A DNA stretch of 64,000 bases from Membranipora membranacea (GCA_914767715.1 OU612073.1:7070001-7134000); one strand, 5' to 3'. Positions 1-12,595 are shown, counted from the stretch's first letter. Program-made: numbers and translations. Notes: generated from the letters alone by a model not told the origin.

Positions 1-1756
1 TCTTATTAAACAGTATTTGACAACTCCTGAGATGTGCATTAAATATATTATCATATTTATAATCAGGGATTTAGGAAACACCTTATTTTAATAATCTTAA
101 AATTTTATTAATACTGTGTGATATTATGGGATACCTTTCTTTGTAACATAAAAACTATTCGAAACAAACAAAATAACAAGGCATTGATTGTCATGATAAG
201 AGACTACAGTATCAGTTTGTTACTTCTCAATCTCATCTGATTTTTTTTTTTTAATGCATTTATTGATATTAATTGTTATCTTAACGGCGTTTTTGCTGAG
301 TATGTCATATATATGCTATGATGAGTACAACTGATGAACATCAATAATCCTGCTGCAAAGAGCAGCAGGTTTTGTGATTTAGTCACAATTGGTAGCTGAA
401 TTTCATGTATTCGGAAATATTTTGAGAGTCTAAGCAAAGTTGAATTATCACGGGTATATATATTACCGATTATAAACACATTATTATCATCTTTAATATT
501 ATTACATCGGATACTTATTTATATACATATACACCTATATATTTTTTTCATTGTTAATCTACAATCGCGTTTTTTAAATTTTTTAATTAAATGACAGAAA
601 TCTTTATGTATCTTCTTATACAAGACTTGCAGGTTTTTTTTGGGGGGGAGGATCATGAATCTCGGCTTAAAATCGATGTTGTATTTATTACAAAATTGGC
701 ACTGTGATAATAGGATTGAATGTAGCCATCAATGGTATTTTAAAATTGTCATCTCTAATGACAGCGAGAAAGATAAGGATAAAGCGGATTTCTGTTTCCA
801 TTTTTCGTTATGCTTGATTTGACCATTGGAATGCCTCAATATTAGCAGCGCATCCAAAAATCTATGAGCGTGCACTCATGTTATGCAGCTGTAATCACGA
901 ACGCATATTGGTTATACTCATTTCATTTCCCGTTGGCTGGCTGAGATCATGAATTGTGTCATGCAAAAAACTCCACTGACATTATATATCATAGTTTGTT
1001 TCCTGCTGAACTTATGGACTAGGTGGCAACAACGTCAATCGAGTATTAACCTAATCCCTGATTTCAAGTTACTTACCTTAATTTTTTGCAGGCGTTGTAA
1101 TCTTTGATTTGAAGGTCCTTTTGTTTCCATATCACGCAGGAATTCACGTTGTGGTAGGGCTGCAAAAAATACTCATCTTAATCGAGTTAAAATGGCGTAG
1201 CTCTGTTTCCTCCTTGGTTGATATGCGCTCATAAATTGTTTTTCGGTTTTTACCTTAGTGTCAATAATTATGTATTTGCTATCAATCAATTATTCTTTTG
1301 ACGTTTGTAAAAGGCAAAAAACTGCTTTGAGTCACCTGTTCAACCATTGGTTGAATGAAAGCAGATTATCTGTGATTAATTCCTTTTACCTCAATCACTT
1401 CTGTGCCTGACGTATATGCTACAAAGCCTCTTGTAAAGAAGCTTGACCCAACCAATACAATAGTCCTGTAACCAATCATTTAAATAATCCTGCATAAAAT
1501 GAATCTTGCCAAAACCACCTGATTTGAAAGGCGTAAGGCGCAACTGCTCATAGATTGCCATTAACCACCTCGATTTTGCGTTGTTCTATCATATATCATA
1601 TATTATTTTAGAAAATGATTTTACAAAAAATAGAATTCACTGCATGTATAGAAAAGTTGTTGTTATCAGGTTTCCATGGGAAAAATATAACCATTGACTA
1701 TAAAACTAATATCTCTACCAAAGTAAGCGATAGCGGTGCACGTTTTACGGTTAATC
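1..1756 (+). repeat. 3' flank repeat of unit A
   Basis: No gene is supported here. The stretch from the left edge to the stop-codon region of receptor A is repeated beside receptor D (about 28318-30120, same orientation). Parts recur inverted at about 7420-8455, 16731-17830, 19010-19990 and 38000-38690, and direct at 37015-37990. Shared landmarks are the start ending in ttgacaactcctgag, the aagagcagcaggtttggtg block, the atgaattgtgtcatgcaaaaaactcc-like block, and a gcaggtgatgtaatctttg block. Homology continues without a break into the tail exon, so this is part of the duplicated unit as well as a dispersed repeat. The short open frames inside it are not conserved between copies. Confidence 0.7.
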
Positions 1757-2389
1757 CTACTGGTTGATGTCAGCATAATCATCACAACTATTCTTGTGCA
1801 CCTCAACTTGGGCCACGGTTTGCTGTTGAGGATAAAAGACTTTAAGATGTCTTCGTCCCCTACAAGGCATAGGTGGTGTACTAGGTATTGAATGTACTCT
1901 CTGTCGAGAGAAATCTATTTGTGTTGAATCTTGCTGTATGTGTATACCCCTTTTACTTAATTTATGGGATATAGATTTCATCAAATTAGGCGAGGGACAC
2001 CTAAAGCTATTACTTGATAAGGATTCAGTGGCTGAGTTGTTGCTGAGGTCCTCTTCTTGCTGCAGCGCACCTTTAGCCTCTGTTTCACACTGGGTGTTAT
2101 TTTGGTTGACACTAACAATGCTCAACATATCATGCTCGTCTATTTTACTGTAATCATTGTATGGATCAGTAGCTTCTATCGACTCCTAATCGTGAGCAGG
2201 GTCTATGTGATTATCACCAGTCGGGTTATCTGTGGTACTCGCTGATTCTGAAAGATGAGAAAAAGAAACATAGTCAGCAACAAAATCCAGAGAACATTAG
2301 TATCAATTGTATGATTGGGCAAGTGAGTGAAGCAGTGGGCTATATTTTATTGCATTCAATAATTACCAACTCCAAAACCTGCAAATCCA

Positions 2390-2606
2390 CACGTTGTAGT
2401 GACAAGTGCGTCATCACAACTGACAACCACTTGATCCTCTTGACAATGTCACCACTAATGCATATTAATGACTACGGTTTGGATTTCTAATCACTAAATT
2501 CAGACTCGTATATAAAACTTAGAAGCAAGGAATGAGATAGCTCAGTATAAGACTGGCAACCATTCAACAGCCAAACTTTCCGCTATACCTGGTTATTCTG
2601 CATATA
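2390..2606 (+). promoter_or_regulatory. Promoter of nested secreted gene A
   Basis: A block shared by all four nested genes precedes the start codon. It has a CRE/ATF-like gtgcgtcatcac (2406-2417), accacttgatcctc, an octamer/homeobox-like atgcatattaatga (2458-2471), and a TATA box tatataaa at 2509-2516, 98 bp before the ATG. It lies in the receptor A intron on the opposite strand. The factor names are inferred from motif shape only. Confidence 0.55.
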
Positions 2607-3320
2607 ATGAGGACAGTCACTGGCATACTATTGATGCTCATTTTACAAATCGCTCTCTACTATGGACATCCTTTTGAATCATGGAATCTACGGAAATGCG
2701 AGCATGATAATAAAATAACCGGTAAGTAAGCTTGTGATTGTTGAATTATTTTTTTAAAACTGAATAATTACGTATATATGTGATGTTGCACCTGCCATGA
2801 TTTGGGCAGCTAATGCAAGGTAAGATGTTGTTGCTGTTATTGTTAAATTATCATAATTATAAAAGAAAACAATAATACTACAATTAATGTTTTTGTGCTT
2901 CTTTAGTCTACTGCTTAAGTTATGCTCCAGCTAACAACTGGTCAAATTTTATAAGGAAGCTTGCCTAAGTTTAATAAAGATCAATACAAGATGTAAAAGC
3001 CTCAAGTTTTTTTGCAGATTGAAATTCGCCTCAGTGGTTTCAACAGTATCGCGCTTTATCTATTTTCAGAAATATACAGGCTCAGGCTATTAAAAACAAT
3101 AGGCGGCCCCCGCTGTGATGATGCATGTGACCTTTTCAATGTCAATGGAAAACAAATCCCTGCGTTCCTTAGCTGGGAGGATGATATATGCAGTTGTGAG
3201 CTCTGTCCTGAGGACTTCATGGGTCCAGATGAAATGAAACTCTTTTTACACTACACAGGCTGTAAGACATTGAGAGACTTGCAGAAAGACACACCATATG
3301 GACAATACTACTGCCTATAA
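2607..3320 (+). CDS. Nested small secreted 8-cysteine protein, copy A
   Basis: Two exons, 2607-2721 and 3070-3320, joined by a GTAAGT...CAG intron in phase 1, encode 121 residues. The product opens MRTVTGILLMLILQIALYYG, a clear signal peptide, then has one cysteine in exon 1 and seven in exon 2 (CDDAC, CSCELC, TGC and the near-terminal YYC). It ends YYCL. I do not recognise the family. Size, secretion signal and even cysteine number suggest a disulphide-bonded extracellular ligand or effector. The gene lies wholly inside the intron before the tail exon of receptor A, on the opposite strand. The 251-nt second exon is the same length in all four copies. Function is unknown; a partner role for the host receptor is inference. 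Confidence 0.85.
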
Positions 3321-6300
3321 ATCTGACAATGTTGTCCTTATAAAATTTGACAATTGATTATCAAAAATTAATTTGGTTGATGGCTGAAGATTATGTCTTA
3401 CAGATGCACTCTTTTCTATACATCTAATTGTAATTATTAGTAGATTAATTGTAACTTAGTATTAAGAAATCATTATTAGTTATAGATCTTTTATTGCCCA
3501 TTGTGTTTTCCAGTTTTGGCTGTGGAAGGGTAAATGACCACTTTCAATAATGATAACAAAACAATTTTTCGTATTTTGCTCTCCGATATGTTAATAATGT
3601 CTTTTTGAAAAACTCCTCGCATTCTCTCATCACATAGTAGATAGGCTCGCTAGTCAAATAATAAACTGAATGAATTTTGTATCATCACATACACATACCT
3701 GGTCCAATGCTCGTATTTGAGAGTTTATTGCAAACCCTGGTGACTACAGTTACACCTCTTAGCCTGCAAAAAAAGAGGCAAGAAACAAGGATTATGTGAA
3801 GCTCACTGGTTTAAGTTTCAGCCATTGCATCTTTTATTGATCACACGGGAATTGGTGAAATCACAACCAAGGCTCAAATTAGTCCCCCTGGTTATGATAA
3901 AACAGAGGGTGGGCTGCCCCTAAAGAGGGACGCAAGTTGCCCGGAGTCCTCATACTGAGAGTGTGATACATCCTAGTAAACTAGAATGCATCCTAGAGGT
4001 GAGGCCATGGTGGACCTCCTAATCGTAAGTTTGCAGCAAGCTGCCAGAAACTGAAACAGGCACTAATCAGCCATTGGTAGTGACACTTTGATCTTAGCCA
4101 ATAGGCTCAAATTAGTCTGAGACCTTGCCTCTGGCTGTTACGGGCTAACATCCCTACTGGCAAGGATATGAATACCAATAATAAATTACCCATATGCCTA
4201 ATCATCTTCAACAATGAGGCTGGGCTCATCTTATTTTTTTAATCAGAAACAGACCAACACAATGCTGCCATAACTATCAGCTTGGAGCAATATCTTATTG
4301 ACGCGCCGCTAACAAAAGCAAAGTCATCCTCCATTGTACAAAGGACATAATTCTTACTTCATGATTTAATCCTCAAGGAAAAGCCGGGGTTATGTCAATT
4401 TAACTGCAGCAGTATAATTTATTTTTAAATCTTACTTCCCTGTGAAGTAGAAATAGCAGAGTAAAAGTATTATGACTAGTGATAAGCTCAATGTCACTCC
4501 AAGTACTATAATAATAACGATCTGACTGTGAGTAAATCCATTGGAATCTATAAAAAAATGTTGATAATTATGATTTGTGAAACCTCAAACGGTAGATATT
4601 GTTATTTTAGATTGATAATGATTGGACATTTAATTTTGTTATTTAATCCATTGTGCTATTTCCCATCTATGAAGAACTACCCTGTTTGATGTCTGTCATC
4701 CTCACTAGTTGAAGTGTTTTTCTTTTTAACACATACCAGAGATGGGTTCCATTTTAAATCTTGGCATTTGAATAGGTCAGACTCAAGGTCGTACCCAGGA
4801 CTGCAAGAGGCGTAGTATTCCATGGACTCGAACGATCCAACATGGCTCAGTTTGTCAAGATTGGCTATGCTACTGTCACACCACTCCACTGTAAAAATTC
4901 ATTAGAGCAATAATTATATTGGTGCATCATTTGGATTTGCATTTATTTGTTTAATTCAACGATGGGTTATAATATTTAAATGCAAATGCAGTAGCAGAGA
5001 TAGTCGAGGCATGCGGGGGGGGGGGGGGCGGGATGGGGGTGGTTTTGTTTTTAACCAGTTTTATTGCTTTCAAAACTTCTAATTGACCTACTATTATATC
5101 GTATGCGGACCAGTTCACCATGATCCTCGACTCTATCCATTCTGCTGTACAGCATAATTGGGGCATCACCTGGAAATGGATGTGGAATTCCCTTGATAGA
5201 TCTATCTGAGTTGTATAGCTGGCGAACACGCTGATTCTGAGTCTGATTCTGAGGTTGGGTCCTCATGCTGAATTTTTTTTGTACCAGATGTTGGCATGTC
5301 AACAAACTCTAGATCCATGTTGACGATTGCAGTTAAAGGTAATCCACTGATTGTTTTATATAGGGCATCAGATTGATTTCCACGCTCATGCCGTCCTTTC
5401 AAGTTGGAAAAGTCTGTTATATACCCCTGAGGATGTACACTAGCATCAATTGAGCTGTCGAACTGCTGGCTCAACATAACAAACACAGGATAAACTGTAA
5501 AAAAAGTGTTCAATAATCTACACATGCTCAATACAAGAAAAAAGTATTTGCAGGAGGAACAGAATGCAATAAAAATTTAATATTGAATTCCACCTCAGCT
5601 AGCCAACAAAAGTGGCACCTGATTTTGGAACATACTCTAACTAGCTTAACTAAAGTCTAGCTAATATTTTCGATCCTCTAGGACACATACAGACCTGCTC
5701 ACAGATCAAAGTACACAAAAGATGTCATTCCATGCAGCTGTATTAATTCTAAACTTGCACTCATGCGTCGCAATATTTACTACACAGATTTTTGCATATT
5801 GTATCAACGTTGATACAATTAACAAAATGGGCGAATAATAATGTATTTCAAGTGGAGTTTTTACTGTTGTACCATGTAGAGGGAAACAACAAACCCATAA
5901 CTACAGTTTTTGTCTTGGGTAATAAGATAACATAACCCTGAGATGTTGCCACAAGTCCTACCTTTAAATGTGATGTTAAACCACGGCATGTGATTATCAA
6001 CTTGAAGAGTCAGCACAAGTTCTTTGACGAAATGTTCCTTCTGCTCAGAGCAAATCTCACTTTCTTGGTCAGTTGTGATGACCTTATGGCGCAAGCATGT
6101 CCGACTTTCACCATGATGATTGAACACTATGAAACTGTTTTTGCTCCGCCCTCTAATTAGAACCTTGCAAACCTGACCAGCATTGGTCCTGTAGTCGCCA
6201 TTGCCAGAAACTCCTCCCAGTGTCATTCCCTCTTCCACTGTGTCCAGACCCTCCAATGTGATGATTTGTGCATCATCAGACGAGGTGCCACAAAACTCTG

Positions 6301-6703
6301 CTGTGTTTTTCCTGTATGTGGCACCTGGCAATGATAATTTTAATCTTTGCACAGGGGGTTACAATAAAACAGAAAAAGGACAATGAGTTAATTTGCTGGC
6401 CTCACCCCTTCAGAAGGTTTTTGATTGAATTTAAATTAAATTGAATTTATTTTCCAATTCTACTAAAAAATATAACATATTGTCATCTTCTCGATAGGAT
6501 CATATGGATCATCAACGTTGTGAAAGAATGCAAAAAAGCAGACCCTAACAATTTAGCGATACATGATTAATGTGTTTTGACTTATTTATCTGTACTATTG
6601 AACCATGACAATTAATAGAGTTACGACCTACGTACCTTGAGCTGAGAGTAATCCGTTAAGAGCTATCATTATTACGAGGATTCTTGTGTTGCCTCCAATC
6701 ACC

Positions 6704-7389
6704 CTGAAATAATCGTTCAAAATTTATTTAGGTTTTTTCAAAAGAATGAACAAGCAAAACACGGAATGAAAACGACAGTTTTCTAGCAAATAGTCTGCCT
6801 TTCTTCTCTCTAACATGAGTCAAGACTGGCTAGTATCAATTAATATCTTCAATAAACAAGCTTGGAGACTGGTCGGTTGCATTTCATGCACATCTAATAA
6901 TTATCTGATTAAAAGATATAGCTATAGACAACTCTGAAATGATAAAATTTAGTAAAACGTAGTACATTAGTTAAGGTTATGATACCAGCGTTGTCCGACT
7001 TTGACATTTGATATATCGTTGGAAAGCTAATAGAACACTGATTCTTATAATATTGGTTCTGTCATGACGTCATGTCATGGCGTTGTGCTTTATTGATAAA
7101 AGGCAGGATAATCGTCTTTGAGGAGGACTTTTTAGGATGATGTGGTGCAGATACTATGGTTCATATCATACTGCATAATGTTTACAAGAAGCCTCTGAAG
7201 CATCCATGAGCGGCAAGTTCTGGATCCTGTGGCATTAAGCACCAGAGGAAAATCCATCTTTTTATCAAATTTTTTTTTTCGAATTCCTCACATACGAAGC
7301 CGCTTTGATGAAGCATAGTGCAAACAGGACATGCATACAGAATATGTCACTGCATATCAGTTTTCCCCGAATTGTGCACCTCATATTTT
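6704..7389. other. Region 5' of receptor A, homology break
   Basis: Homology to the unit B upstream region runs from the signal exon to about 6965, then stops. The next 420 bp have no counterpart upstream of B, C or D that I can see. They include a cgttggaaagcta motif similar to one near 27760 and a palindromic tgacgtcatgtcatg. The first coding exon and promoter of receptor A therefore seem to be missing. No gene is supported. Confidence 0.5.
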
Positions 7390-8455
7390 ATTTTTTATCG
7401 TCCAGATCAGCTTTTATTATCAGAGAACATGTCTTGCGTCAGTTTGAAATGGAAACTGCAGTGGAATTTTTTTCATGACACAATTCATGATCACAGCCAG
7501 CCAACGGGAAATGAGATGATTATAACCAATATGCATCTGTGATTACAGCTGCATAGCATTAGTGCAATCTCATAGATTTTTGGATGTGCTGATAATATTG
7601 AGGCATTCCAATGGTCAAATCAAGCAAAATGAAAAATGGAAACAGAAATCCGCTTTATCCTTATCTTTCTCGCTGTCATTAGAGATGACAATTTTAAAAT
7701 ACCATTGATGGCTACATGCAATTCTATTATCACAGTGCCAATTATGTAATAAATACAACATCGATTTTAAGCCAAGATTCATGATCCCCTCCCCCCAAAA
7801 AAACCCCGCAAGTCTTGTATAAGAACATACATAAAGATTTCTGTCATTTAATTAAAAAATTTTAAAAAAGCGACTGTAGATTAACAATAAAAAATATATA
7901 TTCGTGCATATGTATATAAATCAGAATCGAGTGTGATAATATTAGGATGATAATAATGTGTTCATAATCGGTAATATATACTTGTGATAATTTAACTTTG
8001 CTTAGACTCTCAAAATATTTCCGAATACATGAAATCCAGCTATCAATTGTGACTAAATCACCAAACCTGCTGCTCATTGCAGCAGGATTATTGATGTTCA
8101 TCAGTTGTACTCATCATAGCATATATTTGACATACTCAGCAAAAACGCCGTTAAGATGACAATTAATACCAATAAATGCATTTAAAAATAAAAATATCAG
8201 ATGAGATTGAAAAGTAACAAACTGATACTGTAGTCTCTCATCATGACAATCAATGCCTTGTTATTTTGTTTGTTTCGAATAGTGTTTATGTTACAAAGAA
8301 AGGTATGCCATAATATCACACAGAATTAATAAAATATTAAGATTATTAAAAAAAGGTGTTGTCCTAAATCCCTGATTATAAATATCATAATAATTTATAT
8401 TTAATGCACATCTCAGGAGTTGTCAAATACTGTTTAATAAGAGGACAACTCTTTC
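7390..8455 (-). repeat. Inverted copy of the unit flank repeat
   Basis: This is the reverse complement of about 1-980: it ends in ctcaggagttgtcaaatactgtttaataaga, the mirror of the window's first bases. It includes the conserved poly-A/C and cagcaggattattgatg blocks. Its left edge (gatcagcttttattatcagagaacatgtc) matches the region near 9820 and 36060. The 79-residue minus-strand open frame at 7862-8101 is repeat sequence and is not called. Confidence 0.7.
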
Positions 8456-10639
8456 AAGTAACATTACAAAAAATCAAATGTGTTTGATCAGGTGTCTATT
8501 TGAAGTTTTTTGCCATTAATAAAACAGTTAAAAATAAGGCTTAATAATGATTGGTATAAAATACATAAATACCAAAACAAAGGTGAAACCAAAGTATGAT
8601 TACATGAGTATAGATAAACATAAAATTAAATTGTCATAAAGATTTTTGAGCCCAAAGTTTTCCCACGTAGTAAGGTTGAAAAAAAGAGCAATATTTATTA
8701 TAGGTTAAGCCAAGTTGAACATAGTTTCAAGTATGAGCACAATGGACTTGACAATGAAGCACCCACCGCCCCTCCATCTTCCACTTCATAACTTGCCCTA
8801 TTTTACTGCTTAATTTGACCTCGCACAAGGTGATTATTGACTGCGGCCTCTCCAAAACCACTATTCCTGTTTGATATGGGAACAAAAGGATCCTGATACG
8901 GGAACAAAAGGATCTTTAAACCAAAGATTTCATCACCTGCAAAAAAACAAAAGAACGCGCTTTAAAATCAAGAATTAGGATTATTACTCGATACTCTATT
9001 GAGGTTGTTGCCGCCTAAGCCCATAGTTCAGCAGGAAACAAAAAATAAATATACACTGTCAGTGAAGTGCTTTTCTTGCAATCCAGATCTCAGCCAGCCA
9101 ATAAGAAACAAGAAAGGTCCGTGATCATGGTTGCATAATACCATACACTGTTGGTTGCTCCTCTAATATCGAGTAATAGAAGATCATAACGTCCAGAAAG
9201 ACATATAGAATTCTGCTCTACCTGAATTTGGTATCATTTTTATTTACTTTTAATTCTTTTTTAGCTTTCATTGCACTAAATTAATATACTAAGATGGTTA
9301 TTGAAAAATATAGTTGGTTATAAAAGGCAAAGGGACAACCAGATAGCCAGTTAAAGGCTAGTGTGAAGGCTGCCCACCTCCAGTTTTCCTCCCCTACCAC
9401 ACGATCCCACCGACAAGCAGCAGGGGCAGCACGCCAATCCGATGCCGGCCTAGATCGCCGCCCACAGCCGTCCCGCAAGATTACAAAGGACGATTGTATA
9501 AAAAACCTTTTTAGTTGCTCAGATTCCTTGCAAATCTACCTGGTCCACACGGTAGAGCCGCTAGATGCCAGGCACATAGTTTCCACAAGATAGTAGCTTC
9601 ACATATCAATCATACATCAATGATATTTCAACCTGGAATCTGTGTTTTTGAGATAGAGATGGTATTATGCTCTTCAAATGGAACCACCAATAAGATCGAC
9701 CACAGTGTGTAGAAAGAGCTTACAGTTTCTACAAGCAAGCAGGCGAGCGGACAAGCGTTTAAACGGGCAAGCAAGCAGGCGGGTGGGCGGGCAGGCAAGC
9801 CAGCAAGCAAGCAAGACATATTCTCTGATAATAAAAGCTGATCTGGGCAATGAAAAGTAAAAACCTGGCATATTACACGATACTGTAAACAATTAAACAT
9901 GTGTCAGATGATTTTCCTTGGTCTCTCTCGGAAGATAAGGTAGAGTTATGAGGTAATTTGTCTCTAACCCATTCATTCTTATTCTATTATATTTAGTTGT
10001 GGCTTTTCTTCACCATGAGTCATAAAAAGTAGTCATCAATCATTTACAAGAAAAACTGTCAGTTTTGCCCTAATCCAGCCCAATCTTGTTTCTGTTTGTA
10101 ATTTCATAGGTTAAAGACTTCACAGTTCAATAATACTAATAAATAATTATAGATCTAAAGTATTATGTGTGCAAATACAAAACTGCCTCCCAAGTATGTG
10201 GGTCTCTTGAAAGGGTCACTTTGTTTAAGATGCAAGAGGTATTTTTCTGGACCTACTGCCAGCACGTGGCTGTTTGCAAGCTTTATAAGGATGATCAACA
10301 ACGTAGAATAGACATTAAACCTTCGCACACCCAGTCAGGCAAAAAATAGCGCAAAAACAAAAACTGGGCTTGATTTGCCTTTGTTTTATAAGATAAGTTT
10401 AGGGGTAGAAATATAACAATGAACGGCTTATTGCGGAAAAATTGCAAAAGAGAATTTAAACCTAACCCATTATGGCACAGGTGGGATTAGAGCTGTAATC
10501 TGATGTATATTAGGGAGAAAACTTACTGCCTTGTTTTGTAATGTGTAAAAAAAGATAAAATTGTCACTTTTTAATGTAAATTATGCTTTGTAGTTAAAGG
10601 CTAAACAATGATTACTGTGTATGAACTTACATTGAGTCG
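8456..10639 (+). repeat. Long 5' flank of unit B, duplicated before unit C
   Basis: This is directly repeated at about 19985-22300, upstream of receptor C, with high identity and small indels. It holds a GC-rich segment (9360-9480) rich in ccgcccacagccgtcccgc, a short GCAA-type simple repeat (9725-9810), and an inverted copy of the catcacctgcaaaaaa block. Part (9820 onward) is also found inverted upstream of unit D (about 35080-36090). Open frames such as 9363-9593 exist in both copies but have no recognisable domain, so they are left uncalled. Confidence 0.65.
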
Positions 10640-10771
10640 AAAATTTGATGAATAAATATTCAGTTCCACCTATACAGCTGTGTTGGCAGGTTGGACTTTT
10701 TGAATTGCTGGGGGATTATTCATCGTTGAATATATTCTTATGCGCTCAATTCGTCTGTTGAATACACACCT
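10640..10771 (+). promoter_or_regulatory. Probable promoter/5' UTR of receptor B
   Basis: The 130 bp before the receptor B start (cctatacagctgtgttgg through cacacct) are nearly identical before the unit C copy, where the ATG itself has become ATA. Conservation and position suggest the proximal promoter or leader. No clear TATA box was identified. Confidence 0.35.
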
Positions 10772-11969
10772 ATGAGGTCAATCATGTAAGTATTATTAAC
10801 TACGTTATGCTAAAATTTTATCATTTCGGAGTTGTCCTCAGCCATACCTTCGAATCAGATCATTATTAGGTGCGCTTGACAAGCGACTGACCAAGTTTCT
10901 TCATTGTCTTTACTTATGTAAGGTAGAGGAAAAGGCAGAGCATTTGCTAGAAAAGAATGGTTTTCATTCCGTGTGTTGCTTGTTCATTCTTTTGAGAAGA
11001 CCAATTAATAATTTTGATGATTATTTCAGGGCGATTGGAGGCACCACAAGAATTCTCGTGATAATGATAGCTCTCAACGGATTACTCTCTGCTCAAGGTA
11101 TGTAAGTCCTAGCTCAATTGTGATGGTTGCGCAGAGTAGAGATAAATGAGTCAAAACACAAACATCTATCGCTTAATTACTACGAATTGTTTCTTTGCTT
11201 TCTTTCATAGCGTTGATAAACATTGATGCTTCATTCACCCTGTACTATCGAAAAAGAAAAATTTCTTTTTTCTAACGGAATCGGAAAATAAATTTACACA
11301 AAAACATCCAGCAGACAAGCGGCCGGCAAATTAAACCAATTTCTTCCTTGCGTATCATTGTAACCACCCTGTGCATATATTAAATATATGATTTTAAGGT
11401 GAAATGCACAGCAGGCACACAGCGATGTTTTGCGGCTCCTCAGCTCATGATACAGAAACTATCACGCTGGAGGATCTGGACACAGTAGAAGAGGGAATGA
11501 TACTGGGAGGAATTTCTGACAGAAGCGACTACAGAGCCAATGCTGGTCGGGTTTGCAAGGTTCTAATTAGAGGGCGGAGCAAAAACAGTCTCATGGTGTT
11601 CAATCATCATGGAGAAAGTCAGGCATGCTTGCGCCATAAGGTCATCACAACTGACCAAGAAAGTGGGTTTTGCACAGAGCAAAAGGAACATTTCGTTGAA
11701 GAACTTGTGCTGACTTTTCATGTTGGTACCTGTATGCCGAAGTTTAACATCACTTTTAAAGGTAGGATTTGAAGTGTCATCCTAGTTTGCCAGTGTTTGA
11801 GTTGCCCCCCTCTACTGACATGCCGAAGGCATAAAGGCTTTTTATCACTTTAGAAAGACCGAAGCAAAATGTAATCTGGCAGCTAGTTTTGCAGTAGGTA
11901 TCCGATATTATAACACTGAAAAATTCGTAGCACTTTTGTGTAAACATTAAATATAGTGTTAGAAATTCC

Positions 11970-12595
11970 TCCCCCTTCCCATCTATGAGGTATCAAAGCC
12001 TAGTGGTGAACCAGCCTAATAAACCTCCACTTCTATCTACTTTAGAAAACGATAAAAGGTTTAAGAATTAAGTTACCTATTTACCATGTCTCTGTCATTG
12101 GAAATATATTTATTTTTGACTTCTGTGAAGAAAACAGCAATTTAAACCACTGCTGCCACACTGCCAAATGTGCGCTTATAGAATTCTGGTTAGCTCAAAA
12201 CTAATAAAATGATGCTGTAATCTCAGCATTGTCACCTAATGAGCAAATAATTTGCACAAATTGATTGTCAAAAATTAGGGTATGATATTAATTAGCTACC
12301 GACACCCCCCCCCCCCCCCCCCCCGTGTCACCGTCATTACTAGTGCAAACTGTACACGTCATAAGCTGGTGCGTACATTTCAGGCCCTGATTTTGAAGAT
12401 CAGTTTGTGCAAATCTTTTGTCCGTTAGGTGACAATAATGAGATTTAAGTCTCAATTAATTATCTTGGAGCTATGCAGAATTCAATGACCACAAAATTGC
12501 ATGAGTGGCAGCAGTAGTTTAAAGTATTTGTAAGTAGTAACTTATTGGCCTGGCGCACCACTGGGCTTTGATATCTCATAGATATTAAAGGGGGA
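11970..12595. mobile_element. Foldback MITE-like element in receptor B intron
   Basis: Left tcccccttcccatctatgag and right ctcatagatattaaaggggga are inverted copies, and pairing continues inward for well over 100 bp (caaagcctagtggtg with caccactgggctttg; accactgctgccac with gtggcagcagtagt; ttgtcacctaatg with gttaggtgacaa). The centre holds a long poly-C run (12304-12324). No transposase is present. It is not visible in the matching introns of A, C or D. Confidence 0.7.

Larger units (their letters stand above)
1757..6703 (-). pseudogene. Receptor A: CUB-like/sushi/TM/ITAM-tail membrane receptor, disrupted
   Basis: Exons in transcription order: signal 6703-6636, ectodomain-1 6324-5962, ectodomain-2 5494-5092, sushi 4888-4682, TM 4547-4436, juxtamembrane 3763-3699, tail 2247-1757. 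All have GT-AG borders and lengths matching unit B (68, 363, 112, 65 and 491 nt identical). The sushi exon has the C..C..C..W..C pattern. The TM exon gives about 23 hydrophobic residues. Lesions: a run of eight A near 5273-5280 (seven in unit B) shifts exon 3 out of frame; the sushi-exon donor reads GG-TAG instead of GTGAGT, so the nearest GT is one base off; a TAG at 2188-2186 replaces the first ITAM tyrosine. The first exon is not found, because homology to unit B stops near 6965. The role as a cell-surface immune or allorecognition receptor is inferred. A single-base sequence error could explain one lesion, but hardly all of them. Confidence 0.7.

Noticed and set aside
5202-5531. Single 109-residue minus frame as a stand-alone gene
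   Set aside because: It is the CUB-like exon of receptor A read past the homopolymer insertion; the true frame continues in the 5051-5305 frame.
9363-9593. GC-rich frame upstream of unit B, also present before unit C
   Set aside because: It is open in both duplicate flanks but only because the flanks are near identical; no domain, no splice or promoter evidence, and opposite-strand frames are equally open.
12301-12324. Poly-C run as a CRISPR or G-quadruplex locus
   Set aside because: It is the single homopolymer centre of a foldback element; no spaced repeats are present.
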